From contig NZ_ALVU02000001.1 of assembly GCF_000332075.2 (NCBI RefSeq), positions 3,856,324 to 3,920,323 of the forward strand: DNA of 64,000 nucleotides, read 5' to 3'. The stretch comes from Synechocystis sp. PCC 7509. GTDB lineage: Bacteria > Cyanobacteriota > Cyanobacteriia > Cyanobacteriales > Chroococcidiopsidaceae. The notes below the pieces were generated by a model. It saw nothing but the letters and a program-made list of their open reading frames with translations. It did no database searches and was not told the origin of the DNA. Every line of letters begins with the position of its first letter. Position 1 is the stretch's first letter. This document shows, one piece after another, positions 36,876-46,711 of the stretch. The position numbers and the translations under genes were made by a program.

Positions 36876-39800
36876 TTAACTAATGCGATCGCACTTATCC
36901 GCTTCAATTACAAAATTAGCTATTTTCCAAGGCTTAATATCAAGGCTTGTTTGAGTCGGAAACTCTAAAATATCTACTTGTTGAGCTACTTCTAATCCCA
37001 AAACACTTTGCAAAGTTACCTTTTCGGCGACTAATCCATAACACTCGTAGCAGCGCAAAATCCACTCTTTGGGGTTGTCCTCCGATTGTTTAAAGGCAGT
37101 TATTACTAGATTGTCGGCGGATAGATTTAGAAAACTCCCAGCTTTTGGTAGAGTACCTGTTTTAGCTTCAGAAGTTGCGGGTAGTTGAATTACTTGGAAA
37201 GGTATATTTAATTCGTAGCCATGCTGGACAGTCTGGGCGGCTTGCCAAGTTCCAGAGTGAGGATAAATAGCATAAGTAAATTCGTGATGTCCTTTATCAG
37301 CTTCAGGATCTGGCCAACTAGCACTTCTAAGCAAAGTGAGGCGTAGTTGGTTTGGTTCGCTATCGTAGCCATATTTGCAATCATTGAGCAAACTTACACC
37401 GTAGTTATCATTGCTTAAATCTGCCCAACGTAAAGCCGGGACTTCCCACTTAGCTTTTTGCGCGGGTGTTGTAGGTTTAGTTAGTCTAGAAATAGTCCCA
37501 AAAGGAATTTCGTAGGTAGCGCTATCGGTTTCAAAACTGAAGGGAAAAGCAGCTTTTACTAATACTTCCCTGTCTTGAAAGTCTACGGTGGTAGCTATTT
37601 TTAGGATGGGTGAATCTTTCTGTAGGATGTAATCGCAGCAAAACTCCGATTTTCCTAATTGTCTTACTACTCGTAAACGGGTTTGAATTGCTCCTTTTTC
37701 CAGCCATTCAATAGATTTTAATTGCGATGATTCTAAAGGATATTGTTTATAGTTTGGGTCTATATTCCAAGCATCCCAATATTGACCATTATCTTTATAA
37801 GCTTGTAGTTGATTTCCTCCGCTTTTGTTGAGGATTTCTTTATTGTTAATTTTGTCTAAAATACTGGCTAAATCACCACTATTACTATCGACAATTACCC
37901 GGAATAAATTATTCTCTAAAACCCAATCTTTTGTCTCTAAACTATTAATTTGACTAAGGAGGCAGTTTTCTGGTAAATTTAAAATGCTATTCTGGCTTAT
38001 ACTATTGCCTGTAGGTACTGAATCCCGATTTTTGGACGTATTTGCAGTAGTTTCAGCCGTTTCAGAACTTAGCCAAAACAAAGAATAGCCTACGCTCTCT
38101 ACTTTTTTTGCTAAAAATACTAAAGTTGTTTCGCTGGTAAGCTGGGTAAGGAGTTTATCGCCACAATGGTTGTATACGTGCCATTTGCGCCCTGGATTGG
38201 GTAAAGAAATTGTGACTATTTGGGAAGAAACCCAGTTGAGAGGGTTGAAGACAATAACTGGGATACTGTTCGGTTGGGGTGGAGAAGGCAGAGTAATTAG
38301 AGATGCGATCGCCTTCAAAGATTTCTCTATCAACTCTGTAGTAATTTGTTCTACTTCCTGCCAATCTGCGTTTGCATCTACATACACTTGGTGAATAGAC
38401 GAACCGGGAAGAATATCATGGAATTGGTTGATAAGTGTCTTTTTCCATGCTGCCTCTATCTCCGCTTTGGGATAGGTCGTATTAGCGCTGATAGTGGCTA
38501 GGGAAGCAAATAATTCTGCTTGGTATAGCAAACCTTCACATCGGCGATTAAAACGCTTTTGGTCGGCGTGGGTGGTGTAGCAACCGCGATGAAATTCTAG
38601 ATATAGTTCGTCGTCCCAGACGGGAAAATCATCAGGAGTTGCTTGGATGTCTTGTAAATATTCCTCTGTAGTGGTGAATTTTGGAGTCGGGAATAAAGGC
38701 GACGAATCCCAGCGTTTGGCTAATTCCAACATATCGCGGGTAGGGCCACCACCATGATCGCCAACTCCTGGCAACCACATAGACGATCGCAAATTAGTTT
38801 GCTTTTCATAGTTGTAACTAAAAGTTGCCATCTTGACGGGATCTATACCTTCACCAATGGGCGCAGACATGAGACTAAATAATTCTGTACCATCAGGCGA
38901 TCGCCACCAAAATGCAGCATGAGGAAATTTGGTTGTATCGTTCCATAGCAATTTTTGGGTAACAAAGTATTTAATCCCACCACTAGCAAAAATTTGAGGT
39001 AAGGTTGCACAAAAACCAAAAGTATCTGGCAGCCAAGCAACAGTAGAAATTTTGCCGAATTTTTCTAAAACATAACGCTGTCCATAGAGTAATTGACGTA
39101 CTATAGATTCGCCATCAATTAGATTAAGTTCTGGCTCTACCCACAAGCCGCCGACAACTTCCCAACTTCCAGCAGTTACTTGTTTTTGAATAGCTGCAAA
39201 TAAGTCTGGACAATGTTGTTCTATATAGCTATAAATTGCTGGGGTGGAGTGACAAAAAGTTAATTGAGGATATTCTGTTTGCAATTGTAAAACTGATGTA
39301 AAAGTCCGCGCTGCAACTTCCCAGGTTTCGCTAATTGCCCACAGCCAAGCTAAATCTAAATGAGCGTGTCCAACTAAATAAATCTGTCGCTGTTTGATTT
39401 GATAGCTAAAACTTTCTACATATTTAGAGCGTAGTTGTAAAAGACTCTGCTCAAACTTAGCTTTATCTGGCAAGGCCGACCAATCAAGAGTTACATCAAT
39501 TTGCAAAGGTGAATTGCTGCCAATGGTTGTTAAATATTGCTGCACAATTGCTAACTCATCTGCAACAAAACTAGGTTCGGGGATTTCCTCATTATTTGAT
39601 TGATAAATAAGTTGACTTTTTACTAATGCGCCGTTGTCGTGACTGGGACTTACTAGGCGCAAAGCAACAATTATTTCTTGTTTTGGTGTAACTTCTGAAC
39701 TAAGTAAAATTCTTGTCGAACAATCAAATAAATCTCCTTCTTGAACGAGCTTACCGTCAACAAAAATTTGAGCTTCTTCCGCCCACCAAAGTAGAGAAAG

Positions 39801-40094
39801 TCTTAAAGATAAACCTGTTAATGGATAGTTTTGCAGAGTTTCGGGAACGACTATTTTTTGGACTAACCACAATACTTTTTGTCCTCTAACCCAAGGAATA
39901 TGACCTTTTTCGTTTAACTTTTCTTGCCGCCAGCGATCGCAATTAGTGGGTGCTAAATCTCCTAAAACTTCAGTAATGGAAATATCGGCTTGGTATATTT
40001 GCCATTGGGGGAGAATGTCTAATTGACTTAGCGATCGCAAACGGGCGATCGTCTCAGATAATAAGTTAGTAAATTCAGGAGTTAAATAGTACAT
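36876..40094 (-). CDS. Glycoside hydrolase family 38 alpha-mannosidase
   Basis: 1072 residues from ATG at 40094 (MYYLTPEFTNLL); a 15-codon upstream extension is possible but less likely. GH38 retaining alpha-mannosidases use zinc. The N-terminal domain has the zinc motif LVGHAHLDLAWLW (H243, D247 with H245 nearby), and the nucleophile is D357 in AWLPDTFGF. The remaining domains are beta-rich and typical of the family. No signal peptide is visible, so the enzyme is probably cytoplasmic and may act on internal mannosides. A single-gene unit, divergent from the unknown protein at 40177 with only 82 bases between start codons. Substrate is not predictable from this. Confidence 0.9.
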   Translation of the reverse strand: MYYLTPEFTNLLSETIARLRSLSQLDILPQWQIYQADISITEVLGDLAPTNCDRWRQEKLNEKGHIPWVRGQKVLWLVQKIVVPETLQNYPLTGLSLRLSLLWWAEEAQIFVDGKLVQEGDLFDCSTRILLSSEVTPKQEIIVALRLVSPSHDNGALVKSQLIYQSNNEEIPEPSFVADELAIVQQYLTTIGSNSPLQIDVTLDWSALPDKAKFEQSLLQLRSKYVESFSYQIKQRQIYLVGHAHLDLAWLWAISETWEVAARTFTSVLQLQTEYPQLTFCHSTPAIYSYIEQHCPDLFAAIQKQVTAGSWEVVGGLWVEPELNLIDGESIVRQLLYGQRYVLEKFGKISTVAWLPDTFGFCATLPQIFASGGIKYFVTQKLLWNDTTKFPHAAFWWRSPDGTELFSLMSAPIGEGIDPVKMATFSYNYEKQTNLRSSMWLPGVGDHGGGPTRDMLELAKRWDSSPLFPTPKFTTTEEYLQDIQATPDDFPVWDDELYLEFHRGCYTTHADQKRFNRRCEGLLYQAELFASLATISANTTYPKAEIEAAWKKTLINQFHDILPGSSIHQVYVDANADWQEVEQITTELIEKSLKAIASLITLPSPPQPNSIPVIVFNPLNWVSSQIVTISLPNPGRKWHVYNHCGDKLLTQLTSETTLVFLAKKVESVGYSLFWLSSETAETTANTSKNRDSVPTGNSISQNSILNLPENCLLSQINSLETKDWVLENNLFRVIVDSNSGDLASILDKINNKEILNKSGGNQLQAYKDNGQYWDAWNIDPNYKQYPLESSQLKSIEWLEKGAIQTRLRVVRQLGKSEFCCDYILQKDSPILKIATTVDFQDREVLVKAAFPFSFETDSATYEIPFGTISRLTKPTTPAQKAKWEVPALRWADLSNDNYGVSLLNDCKYGYDSEPNQLRLTLLRSASWPDPEADKGHHEFTYAIYPHSGTWQAAQTVQHGYELNIPFQVIQLPATSEAKTGTLPKAGSFLNLSADNLVITAFKQSEDNPKEWILRCYECYGLVAEKVTLQSVLGLEVAQQVDILEFPTQTSLDIKPWKIANFVIEADKCDRIS

Positions 40095-40176
40095 AATTTC
40101 GATAAGATTGGGACATATATTAAACCCGTGAAGGCGCAAATTATTTTTTGCACTTCTCTACCACGCTAATAATCTT

Positions 40177-41589
40177 ATGGCTTCTGCTTCTTCTCACCGC
40201 TATCAAAGCAGACTTTTTAGTTTTATTCATAAGCAATCGCGCATCTTGACAAATCGGCTCAGTCGTGCATTGAAATCTTTGCAATCTGCTACCAGTTGGA
40301 TAACGCCGATAGTATTTTATCCATCCTTGCCACAATCGGCTTCAAAACAAAATTTACTTCAGTTACCAAACTCGCCGCTAACGGTGGATACACCAATTAA
40401 ACAAGTCTTGCTTTTAGTTGAAACTTTACCTTCACAAGAGCCTGTAACTACAGCACCATCTAAAAATTTATTAGTTTTTTTGTGGAATAAGTTTTTTCCT
40501 AAAGCCAATACAAAATTAGTTACTACTGCCAATTCTTCCCAACTCCTAGAGATTAGAAACAATAATACTCCTAATTCCTTAGCCCAAAACAGTCCTAAAG
40601 TCCAGGGAATAGCAAGCTTAATATCTAACCGTTTACTTGTATTAGTTTCTCCTGCTAATGAGATTTTAGATATTTTAACTAGCCAACAACAGCAGGTATT
40701 GGAAGCACGAATTATTAGCGAAGTTACAAGTTGGCGGTTACAAAGATTACTACCATCAAAACCAGCTACTACCAAGCAACTCCCAGCGCGTCACAGCTGG
40801 TTATTAGCGCCCGTAAAGGTTATTAGCAGTATTGCTGATTGGACTCAAAGAGATAAACAGCAAGGAAAATTAAGTATTTTTCCCCAGGATGCGATCGCAT
40901 CCCTAGACCTCACCATTGCAAAATTTGAAACGGAGAATTTAGCACCTATAGCCAGTGTTACAAAGGGTTTTCAGATTCAGGGATTGATTTGGGCAGCAAT
41001 AGATTATTTTTTTGGCGATCGCACTTCTAAATTACCCCAACCTACCACAAATAACTTAGAAGATCCTTGGCTAACAATGAGCGATTTATTTGGAAGTGAA
41101 GTAGCCGAACAATCTTTAATTTTAGATAATCCTGCAAACTCAAAAATTGCTTACTTGCCAGAAGATAAAAACTTAACTCGCTCTTCTCAAGAATTAAATA
41201 AGTATTCGTTGCGAAATTTATTTAGTCGCGGGCGACAGCTAATTCAAAAAGACTCAGCTTCCTTGTCTGTACAAACTCCCCAAATTACCAAGATTTTAGT
41301 TAAAAATCAACAACAAAAACCTTCTAGCTTAATAAGTCAAAATCATAATATATCCCAAAAACTAAAAGCAATAGTTACTCTAAAGTCACCCTCTTTAAAC
41401 TTAGGTAATAGCGTTGCTGTAAAATCTTCCGAGCGCTTAGAACATACGCCAGACTGGATTGAAACCAATGCAACAACAATGGGCTATGTAAAGCATCCCT
41501 TAGAACAACTACTAGAATGGCTAGACCTGGCGATGTTGTGGTTAGAAAATATGTTAGTTAAGGTTTGGTATTGGTTACAAAAACGTTAA
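40177..41589 (+). CDS. Unrecognised cyanobacterial protein, 470 residues
   Basis: 470 residues, basic at the start (HRYQSRLFSFIHKQSRILTN), rich in Leu, Ser, Gln and Pro, with no clear signal peptide and no catalytic motif I can name. Residues about 160-190 contain a helical stretch (NEILDILTSQQQQVLEARII), and the C-terminus is an amphipathic, Trp-rich helix region (LEQLLEWLDLAMLWLENMLV), which could contact membrane. It might be a membrane-associated structural protein. Divergent from the GH38 gene over 82 bases and convergent with the cytochrome gene, with a terminator at 41607-41630. Intact reading frame; not recognised as any family. Confidence 0.6.
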   Translation: MASASSHRYQSRLFSFIHKQSRILTNRLSRALKSLQSATSWITPIVFYPSLPQSASKQNLLQLPNSPLTVDTPIKQVLLLVETLPSQEPVTTAPSKNLLVFLWNKFFPKANTKLVTTANSSQLLEIRNNNTPNSLAQNSPKVQGIASLISNRLLVLVSPANEILDILTSQQQQVLEARIISEVTSWRLQRLLPSKPATTKQLPARHSWLLAPVKVISSIADWTQRDKQQGKLSIFPQDAIASLDLTIAKFETENLAPIASVTKGFQIQGLIWAAIDYFFGDRTSKLPQPTTNNLEDPWLTMSDLFGSEVAEQSLILDNPANSKIAYLPEDKNLTRSSQELNKYSLRNLFSRGRQLIQKDSASLSVQTPQITKILVKNQQQKPSSLISQNHNISQKLKAIVTLKSPSLNLGNSVAVKSSERLEHTPDWIETNATTMGYVKHPLEQLLEWLDLAMLWLENMLVKVWYWLQKR

Positions 41590-41606
41590 ATAGTTGCCAA
41601 TAAAAA

Positions 41607-41630
41607 AGTACAGGCTATTATGCCTGTACT
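41607..41630. terminator. Terminator hairpin between the unknown gene and the cytochrome gene
   Basis: 9-bp perfect stem AGTACAGGC/GCCTGTACT with a 6-base loop. On the minus strand a T6 run follows, so it should end the cytochrome transcript efficiently; the + strand T-tract is weaker. Confidence 0.8.
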
Positions 41631-41655
41631 GAAAATCAATTAGATTTAGAGAAAA

Positions 41656-43758
41656 TTAAGAAGCTTTGGCTAGAAAATTGTTAGTATCTATCTTTGACCC
41701 ACCATTACGACCAACCGCAGGAATTTCTAACATATCAACGGTAGCTCTACCCGTACCGTCATTAGTGACAGAATTAGTACCGCCGGGATGACCGTTAGTA
41801 ATAAACAATTGTGGGTGATCGAAAGGTGCTTTTTCCAAACGAACGCGCTCGTCAGTTAACGATTGTAAAAAAGCTACTAAAGCGTTTTGTTCATCTTCAT
41901 TTAAACCAAGATTTACAATATCAGGATCGAGATCCTTAATATTTTGTTCGTGGAAATCTCCACCTCGGTTGTAAAACTCTACAACTTGCTTAAGATTTAA
42001 CTGTCCACCATTGTGGAAATAAGGAGCAGTTAGTTCAATGTTACGCAAGCCAGGAGTTTTAAAAGAGCCATCAACAGCAACTCTTTCTGTTGCACTAATT
42101 GGGGGACTCAAATTAGGATCTGTAAACTTACCTTGTTGCGCCATTCGAGAATCGGATAATGGATTACCAAAAGGATCTTTTCCGCCTACACCCAAATCTT
42201 CTAAGGTAGGTCGAACCCCAATGTTATAAAAGCCATTATCGTAAACTGCAACACCGCCATCGCCCATTTCCATCCGTTCTAAACGCTCGTTTTTTACGTT
42301 TCTAACTGAAGCATTGGTAAACTCCGGGCCACCGTGACAATTGATACACTTAGCTTTACCTTCAAAAAGCTCTTTTCCTTGCTTTTGTTGGGAGGTTAAA
42401 GCGCTGCTATTACCATCAAAATACTGGTCAATAGGTGCATTATTAGAAACTAAAGTAGATTCATACAACTGAATTGCCAATCCCATAAATAATGAGAAAT
42501 TGTAATCCATTAGCGTAAACTCGTTAGTAGCCAATGCGCCTTGAGGTTGCTTGAAAATCCGATTACCGTCTGTACCGACTTGAATAATTTGCTTAGAATC
42601 CCACCATTGACGTTGAAAAGCATCTTGAATCATCGTCTCGTAGTTTTTCAACTTCAAGCCTAGTTTTGGTGCTTGACTGTACTTACCTAGTACGCTGTCG
42701 TCTGGGTGGACAATTTGTTTTCCTAGGGGTGTAAGATATTTTAGCTTTTTACCAGTCTCTCTAGGCAGCTTTTTCACCTTGACTCTATCAAATTTTTGAC
42801 CGATATCAGGAAAAACACGACCAGTAGCAGATTCCTCAACCGAACTCAGGGGTGGCCCTACCGCCTGGGAAGCCGCCGAAGCATTGTTTAGACTGATTTT
42901 GACCTTTTCTAACGCTGACTGCTTTGTAGGCGCTTTAAGGACGTAAGCATTGGGATCTCTTGAACCAAAGGGATTTACGCCATTAAAGTCATTTTGAGCG
43001 CGTCCATCCCAGAAACTACGGAAGTTAAATATAGTATTGATGGTGCTAGGAGAATTACGTTCTGTAACTTGGCGGACATTTGTACCGTCAATGTTAAATA
43101 CCCGGTCTGGCTGTACGGTGGCACTATCTACCGCACTACCAGGAACTATGTCATTAAACTTAGTTAAATCGATACCTTGAGAGCCAGCAATATCATTAGT
43201 ATCTGATAAAACTGTGGAATTGCGATCGCCTGGATTTGATAATTTATGAAAGGGGAAATCTCCAGGTTTGAGGGTATAGTTTAATCCACCGATATCAAAA
43301 GTTTCATCAGGGTTGGGACTACCATCAGCATTTACACGCAATAATCCAGGACTAAGTTGATTTTTAGCCCTCGTATCTGCACCGGCATGAAAGTGGCAAC
43401 TAGCGCAAGATTGCAACCCGTCGCTTCCCACCTGCATATCCCAAAATAAAGATTTTCCCAGTTCAATTGCGGCAGTTTTATTTTTAACAAACTCGCCTAA
43501 ATTGCTAGGTTCAGGGATAGATACGCTTTTTAATGAACCTAGAGGTTGAGAAGGCGGTAATACTTGTGCTGATACTGTATGTCCAGCCAAAATTGCTGTC
43601 GTTACTAAAGCTGCGATCGCTACGCTACTTTTTAGGCGTTTTGAAGCTTTAATAATTAATGCTAAAAACCTATTTGGTATAAGTACAATGTTGCGTAACA
43701 ACACACGCAATTTTAATACTATTTTAGCACTTGCTTTTTTTAAATCTGACTCCGGCAA
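41656..43758 (-). CDS. Di-haem cytochrome c peroxidase/MauG-like protein, exported, unusually long
   Basis: 700 residues from TTG at 43758, with GGGAG nine bases upstream and no Met before the signal region. A basic N-terminus and hydrophobic segment at about 44-60 end in TVSAQV, a signal peptide, so the protein is periplasmic or lumenal. Two haem-binding CxxCH motifs are visible: C118-A-S-C121-H122 (CASCHFHAGAD) and CINCHGGPEFTN at about 470. Between them lie LFWDMQVGSDG and NFRSFWDGRAQNDFNG, as in cytochrome c peroxidases; the C-terminal third has TAPYFHNGG and VEFYNRGGDF. Typical members are about 350 residues, so this is a long form. Electron donor and substrate unknown. Confidence 0.82.
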   Translation of the reverse strand: MPESDLKKASAKIVLKLRVLLRNIVLIPNRFLALIIKASKRLKSSVAIAALVTTAILAGHTVSAQVLPPSQPLGSLKSVSIPEPSNLGEFVKNKTAAIELGKSLFWDMQVGSDGLQSCASCHFHAGADTRAKNQLSPGLLRVNADGSPNPDETFDIGGLNYTLKPGDFPFHKLSNPGDRNSTVLSDTNDIAGSQGIDLTKFNDIVPGSAVDSATVQPDRVFNIDGTNVRQVTERNSPSTINTIFNFRSFWDGRAQNDFNGVNPFGSRDPNAYVLKAPTKQSALEKVKISLNNASAASQAVGPPLSSVEESATGRVFPDIGQKFDRVKVKKLPRETGKKLKYLTPLGKQIVHPDDSVLGKYSQAPKLGLKLKNYETMIQDAFQRQWWDSKQIIQVGTDGNRIFKQPQGALATNEFTLMDYNFSLFMGLAIQLYESTLVSNNAPIDQYFDGNSSALTSQQKQGKELFEGKAKCINCHGGPEFTNASVRNVKNERLERMEMGDGGVAVYDNGFYNIGVRPTLEDLGVGGKDPFGNPLSDSRMAQQGKFTDPNLSPPISATERVAVDGSFKTPGLRNIELTAPYFHNGGQLNLKQVVEFYNRGGDFHEQNIKDLDPDIVNLGLNEDEQNALVAFLQSLTDERVRLEKAPFDHPQLFITNGHPGGTNSVTNDGTGRATVDMLEIPAVGRNGGSKIDTNNFLAKAS

Positions 43759-44360
43759 GTTACCAATCTCCCTGTATTTACTATTTATTGCACGACAAAA
43801 TTTAGCAAGAACTTTCCTAGCGTCTTGCTATCAGAGAGGGCGATTATTGCTTTTTCATTGTTTGGTCAAACATCTATAAGTAGTTGTTTAACTTCAAACC
43901 TGGTTATTGGTAATAACCCAAAAGCTTTTGTTCTGACTTTTTCCAACTTCAGTTTAAATTGAGATTTTAGTAGAGATTGTCACTTTTGATTGTGGGCGAT
44001 CGCTACTAGATTTTCTCACCCCATCCTAAAGTTAGCTAAAACTATTTCATTTAATAGCTATAAAGCCAAGGACTTTTTTAGTTTTACACACCCAAATATT
44101 TTGAATGTCTAAGAAATGAATAGGATATGTAAACTTTATGTATAAGATACGTGCAAAGTAAAATCTATATCTTAAGTAGTAGCAATGCTCAATCGATTAT
44201 TGGCTGAATATCTTTAACGAAAATAGTGAGCTAGGATGGCAAAAGTAATTTCTCCAATAATCCAAGTCCAACGCTCTACGGATTGAACTTTAAAAAGTTA
44301 CAAATTAAAAGTGATTAACAAAGCTTTTTAAATTCAACTCAACCAAAAAGGCGATCGCAC
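43759..44360. other. Gene-poor spacer, about 600 bases
   Basis: No frame with coding character, no tRNA and no clear hairpin terminator. It probably contains the promoter of the cytochrome gene. A short Leu/Ile-rich frame near the left end is a shadow of the cytochrome N-terminus. The right end holds the HIP1 site GGCGATCGC near 44350. Confidence 0.4.
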
Positions 44361-46529
44361 TTAGAAATTGAGATGTACCCGATAATCTTCTGAATGCTGG
44401 ACAATACGACCGATAATTATAGCTTGCGGATATCCTAAAGCTTGTAATTGAGCAACGCAAGCATTGGCAACTTCTTTAGGAATTGCTGCTAATAAGCCGC
44501 CCGATGTTTGCGGATCAAATAGGACTGGATAATTTAATAAGTCGCAAACTTTTTCTATATTGTCGATATAACGTGAAAATTGGAGGTTCTCAGGATGCAA
44601 AGAACTAAATATTCCTCTTTGTAAGGTAACTCTTGCTCCTGCTAATACTGGTATAGCGTCAAGGTTTAATTCCACACTAACGTTAGAAGCTTTCACCATT
44701 TCTATTAAGTGTCCAAGAAGTCCAAAACCTGTAATATCTGTACAGGCTGTAACTCCATATTCCATTAAACAAGTAGCTGCCGCTTGATTAGATAACAGCA
44801 TTGATTCAATTGCGCTATCAATCCACTGATTTTTAGCTAAACAGCGCATAGCTGCGGCAAACAATGTTCCCGTACCTAGAGGTTTAGTTAATATTAATAA
44901 TTGCTCTGGTTGCATCCCGGCTTTTTTGAGTAGTTGATTGGGACTAACTAAGCCATTACAAGATAAACCAAAACCTAATTCCAATCCTGCGGTAGTGTGT
45001 CCGCCAATTAAAGGAATTTGTGCTTGATTTAAAACTTTGAGAGCGCCAGATAATAGTTGATAAAGAGTTTCTTCAACTTTGGATTCAGTCGCGTAGGGAA
45101 TAGATGCGATCGCAAGTACACTTTGAGGAGTTGCACCCATAGCAAAAATATCGCTCAAACAATGATTGGCGCTGATTTGTCCAAAAATAAACGGGTCATT
45201 TACTAAGGCACGAAAATAGTCAATAGTATGTACCATTAATTTACCTTGTGGTACTTCTACTACCGCCGCATCGTCTGGCGCATCCAAACCAATAATAATA
45301 TCCGGGGTGTTTTCAATTCTGTCTAAGCGTTGCAATACGCGCTCTAAAACTGTACTTCCAACTTTTGAGCCACAACCAGCACAACGCATAGCTTCTACAG
45401 GTTCAGACATTGATGGTAATTTGTGAAAACGCGCCATAAACTGACGATCAATTTTGTCTTTCCAATTCCACAGCAAACGCGATGCACCAGTACCGAAATT
45501 ACCCCAAGAGGCGATCGCTTTTCCGTCTCCTGTACCAATTAAACTTAAATAGTTTTTTTGCGGCTTATAGGGCTGTAAAGGCTGCGATAATAAAGTTTTT
45601 TGTAAGTTATTAAACAAGGGTTTTCCCTGTCTAACCGCAAATACCCCAGCTTTGGGACGCGGATAATTAACCATTGTGGCAATATCTCCCGCCGCAAAGA
45701 TATTTGGATGAGAAACAGCTTGTAAATAATCGTTTACTTGTATAAATCCTTGGGAATCAGTAACAAGTCCGCACTCTTTAATCCAACTAGGTGCAGAGGC
45801 TTGAGTTACCCAAAAAATGCGATCGCATTCTATTTTTAATCCTGACTTACAACTAATTTTATTTGGCTGTACCTCGGTAACAGTTTCTTGCAGATGTAAA
45901 TTAATTCCCTTGGAAGTCAACACTTTTTGCAAACAGCGACGCACTCCACCGCCATAATGAGGCATAATTTCCACCTCTTTATGAAACAAGTGAATTTCTT
46001 GGTTTTGCAAAGGTCCTTGCATGGCTAAAGCTAATTCCACACCCCCCGCACCACCGCCAACAATCCCCAAACTTAGAGGCTTTTCTACAGTTTCAACTAT
46101 TTGTTGCCATTGAGTTAGAAGCTTGGCTACTGGTTTAGCGGCGATCGCATACTCCCTAGCACCGGGTACATTTATACTAGCGGGAGTGCTGCCAATATCT
46201 ATAGATAGTAGGTCAAAAGCTACCGGCGGACGATGGGCGCACAAAACTTGTTTATTAACTAAATCTAACCCGACAACGGTATCAATATATAGTTGCGCTT
46301 GGGCAAATTGAGCCAAACTCCGCAAATTTATATGACATTCCTCATGGGTATAAAATCCGGCAATATGACCGGGTAACATTCCTGAATAAGGTGTATTGGA
46401 TGACTCAGTAATTAGGGTTAGTCGCACCCCTTCTAGAGGCTTCATAGCCCACATTCTCAGCGCGATCGCGTGACTGTGACCGCCACCAATTAGCACTAAA
46501 TCTTTAGTAATCGGAGTGCTTGTCTGCAT
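44361..46529 (-). CDS. selD: Fusion of an NDH-2-like FAD oxidoreductase with selenophosphate synthetase SelD
   Basis: 722 residues. Residues 1 to about 370 form an FAD/NAD(P)H oxidoreductase with two Rossmann motifs (LIGGGHSHA, VGGGAGGVELA) and the late FAD segment FAAGDIATM. From about 378 onward comes SelD, with EAMRCAGCGSKVG (catalytic Cys at C386, aligned with Cys17 of E. coli SelD; the second Cys is replaced by S388), VHTIDYFRALVNDP, LSDIFAMGATP, GGHTTAGLELG and DITGFGLLGHL. SelD makes selenophosphate from selenide and ATP. The fusion exists in other cyanobacteria and in some algae; the reductase may supply reduced selenium (inference). No selA, selB or selU is in the window. Confidence 0.9.
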   Translation of the reverse strand: MQTSTPITKDLVLIGGGHSHAIALRMWAMKPLEGVRLTLITESSNTPYSGMLPGHIAGFYTHEECHINLRSLAQFAQAQLYIDTVVGLDLVNKQVLCAHRPPVAFDLLSIDIGSTPASINVPGAREYAIAAKPVAKLLTQWQQIVETVEKPLSLGIVGGGAGGVELALAMQGPLQNQEIHLFHKEVEIMPHYGGGVRRCLQKVLTSKGINLHLQETVTEVQPNKISCKSGLKIECDRIFWVTQASAPSWIKECGLVTDSQGFIQVNDYLQAVSHPNIFAAGDIATMVNYPRPKAGVFAVRQGKPLFNNLQKTLLSQPLQPYKPQKNYLSLIGTGDGKAIASWGNFGTGASRLLWNWKDKIDRQFMARFHKLPSMSEPVEAMRCAGCGSKVGSTVLERVLQRLDRIENTPDIIIGLDAPDDAAVVEVPQGKLMVHTIDYFRALVNDPFIFGQISANHCLSDIFAMGATPQSVLAIASIPYATESKVEETLYQLLSGALKVLNQAQIPLIGGHTTAGLELGFGLSCNGLVSPNQLLKKAGMQPEQLLILTKPLGTGTLFAAAMRCLAKNQWIDSAIESMLLSNQAAATCLMEYGVTACTDITGFGLLGHLIEMVKASNVSVELNLDAIPVLAGARVTLQRGIFSSLHPENLQFSRYIDNIEKVCDLLNYPVLFDPQTSGGLLAAIPKEVANACVAQLQALGYPQAIIIGRIVQHSEDYRVHLNF

Positions 46530-46546
46530 AGAAGTTAGGAATTTGA

Positions 46547-46621
46547 TTAATTGCGGCTTATTCTTCTATCTTGCTGCTTTTTCAGCCGGAGGTTAACTTT
46601 GCCACGATGTCTTTCTTTAGC
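46547..46621 (-). CDS. Possible 25-residue basic peptide upstream of selD
   Basis: A short frame from ATG at 46621 reads MAKERHRGKVNLRLKKQQDR and ends RISRN. AGGAAA lies about ten bases ahead of the ATG, and the stop precedes the selD start by 18 bases. It is strongly basic, like an RNA-binding tail, but I know no homologue and it may be chance; a longer upstream frame of 48 extra codons has no protein-like character. Confidence 0.25.
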   Translation of the reverse strand, partial: AKERHRGKVNLRLKKQQDRRISRN

Positions 46622-46711
46622 CATACGCACAAATTTCCTAAATAAGCAAAAATATTGAGATATATTAATTAGAGTGCTAAGTTTTTTATAAAATAACAGG
46701 CAGGCGATCGC

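Noticed and set aside
43759-44360. Hidden RNA gene or small ORF in the 600-base spacer
   Set aside because: No tRNA-like cloverleaf, stable hairpin with T-tract or protein-like frame found by eye; a structured RNA search would be needed.
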